Assembly (NCBI RefSeq): GCF_027595985.1
Contig: NC_073303.1
Coordinates: 370,276,386-370,340,385 of the forward strand
From: Sorex araneus
Lineage: Eukaryota; Chordata; Mammalia; Eulipotyphla; Soricidae
DNA length: 64,000 nucleotides
Direction: 5' to 3'
In this document: in pieces, positions 63,283-64,000 of the stretch
How the letters are laid out: every line of letters begins with the position of its first letter
Position numbering within the stretch: the first letter of the stretch is position 1
Notes under the pieces: generated by a model
Database searches by the model: none
What the model was told of the DNA's origin: nothing
What the model saw: only the letters and a program-made list of their open reading frames with translations
Made by a program: the position numbers and the translations under genes

Positions 63283-63448
63283 TTTGGAGGGGGGCACACC
63301 TGGTGATGATCAGGGCATCCTCCTGGCTCTGCTTTCAGGTATCACTCCTGGCTGTGCTCAGGGCACCCTATGGGATGCCAAAATTGAACCCTGGTTAGCT
63401 GCATGCAAGATAAGCACCCTACCTGTGTACTCTAGCTCCAGCCCCAGT
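63283..63448 (-). mobile_element. SINE, antisense, diverged
   Basis: 'ggaggggggcacacctggtg', 'tcaggtatcactcctggctg', 'gtgtactctagctccagccc'. Confidence 0.85.
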
Positions 63449-63449
63449 T

Positions 63450-64000
63450 TTATGAAATTTTACATTGATGTATTAGGAATACAGCACTGGGAAAACTCTA
63501 CGAGGGACATAAAAGTCAAGAGAGAGACTAAATTAAGACTTGTTAAGTAATACAGCTAATCCATTTTCTTTAAATAATCCTCAGGGATGATAGAGCTGAA
63601 TGATACATGTGGTTGTGGTTGTATGACTTCAATGTTATATCATTAGATTCTTGAAGGAAACGCATCATTGTCTCATAGAGTTTCACCTGGTGAGTATGAT
63701 GAGTGAGCTCATGATTCACACGCATGCTTAGGCTTCTCTGAAAACACAATCTCTCTTGGCATGCTTTTGGTATGACAAGTTTAGAAAGGTTATTGGCTTT
63801 CTTGAAGAGCTGAATCACAGAACACTGGATGTTTGTTCCCACAGTCTAATAGCCTTGGCATCTCTGTTAGGATTATCTCTTGGCAACATGATAAATACTC
63901 CGATGACAGTATTATGTTACCTAAAAAAAAATGTTTCTTCCACAAACTTTCTCAAGCTCACAGAAACCATAAGGTAACATCCTAAAATAGTTCAAGGTTT
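63450..64000. other. Unique sequence to the window end
   Basis: No repeat or gene recognised. Confidence 0.45.

Overview
This window is mammalian nuclear DNA, almost certainly from a shrew (Soricidae, probably Sorex). The evidence is about forty copies of a tRNA-derived SINE whose head reads 'ggagcgatagcacagcggg' and whose body ends in 'gtgtgacccaaaaag', which I recognise as the shrew SOR-type SINE. There are also many 5'-truncated L1 copies with one characteristic 3' end, and an RTE-clade LINE remnant of the kind reported from the common shrew. There are no bacterial-style operons, and nearly all long open frames are repeat or low-complexity artefacts.

Left third (about 3.6-23.0 kb, + strand): one complete protein-coding gene, a clade B (ovalbumin-type) serpin. 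I reconstructed seven coding exons by reading splice sites: 3621-3788, 9231-9281, 9921-10046, 10806-10923, 15856-15998, 17716-17871 and 22502-22909, with a poly(A) signal at 22988. The exons join in phase, keep clade B exon boundaries and give a 389-residue protein with no stop or frameshift. Yet most residues needed for the serpin conformational switch are changed and the reactive-loop hinge is abolished. Paralogue identity (SERPINB12-, B11- or B7-like) could not be settled. The introns hold antisense L1 pieces, SINEs, a putative LTR and one well-delimited solo LTR (11427-12313) inserted into an older SINE.

Right two thirds (23-64 kb): no intact cellular gene was found. The region is a retrotransposon landscape separated by AT-rich unique sequence. 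Landmarks are a retrotransposed chimera of VAV3 exon 1 and a SINE tail (26505-27320, with target-site duplications); a GC-rich L1-like composite followed by a second L1 (37.2-39.5 kb); a nested L1/SINE island (40.3-42.5 kb); a 33-bp minisatellite (44.0 kb); a 260-bp TTCC/TTTC tract abutting a long L1 copy (44.7-45.9 kb); several L1 and SINE insertions with clean target-site duplications; and the C-terminal end of an RTE LINE (61.5-61.9 kb).

The elements are linked. One of the two SINE classes has a 3' half that still reads as the C-terminal residues of the RTE LINE (YWxPLEQIxEQRDD), suggesting it borrowed an RTE tail for mobilisation, while the poly(A)-tailed SINE class and L1 insertions have L1-type hallmarks. 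Names of families, paralogues and reference residues are from memory; no database was searched.
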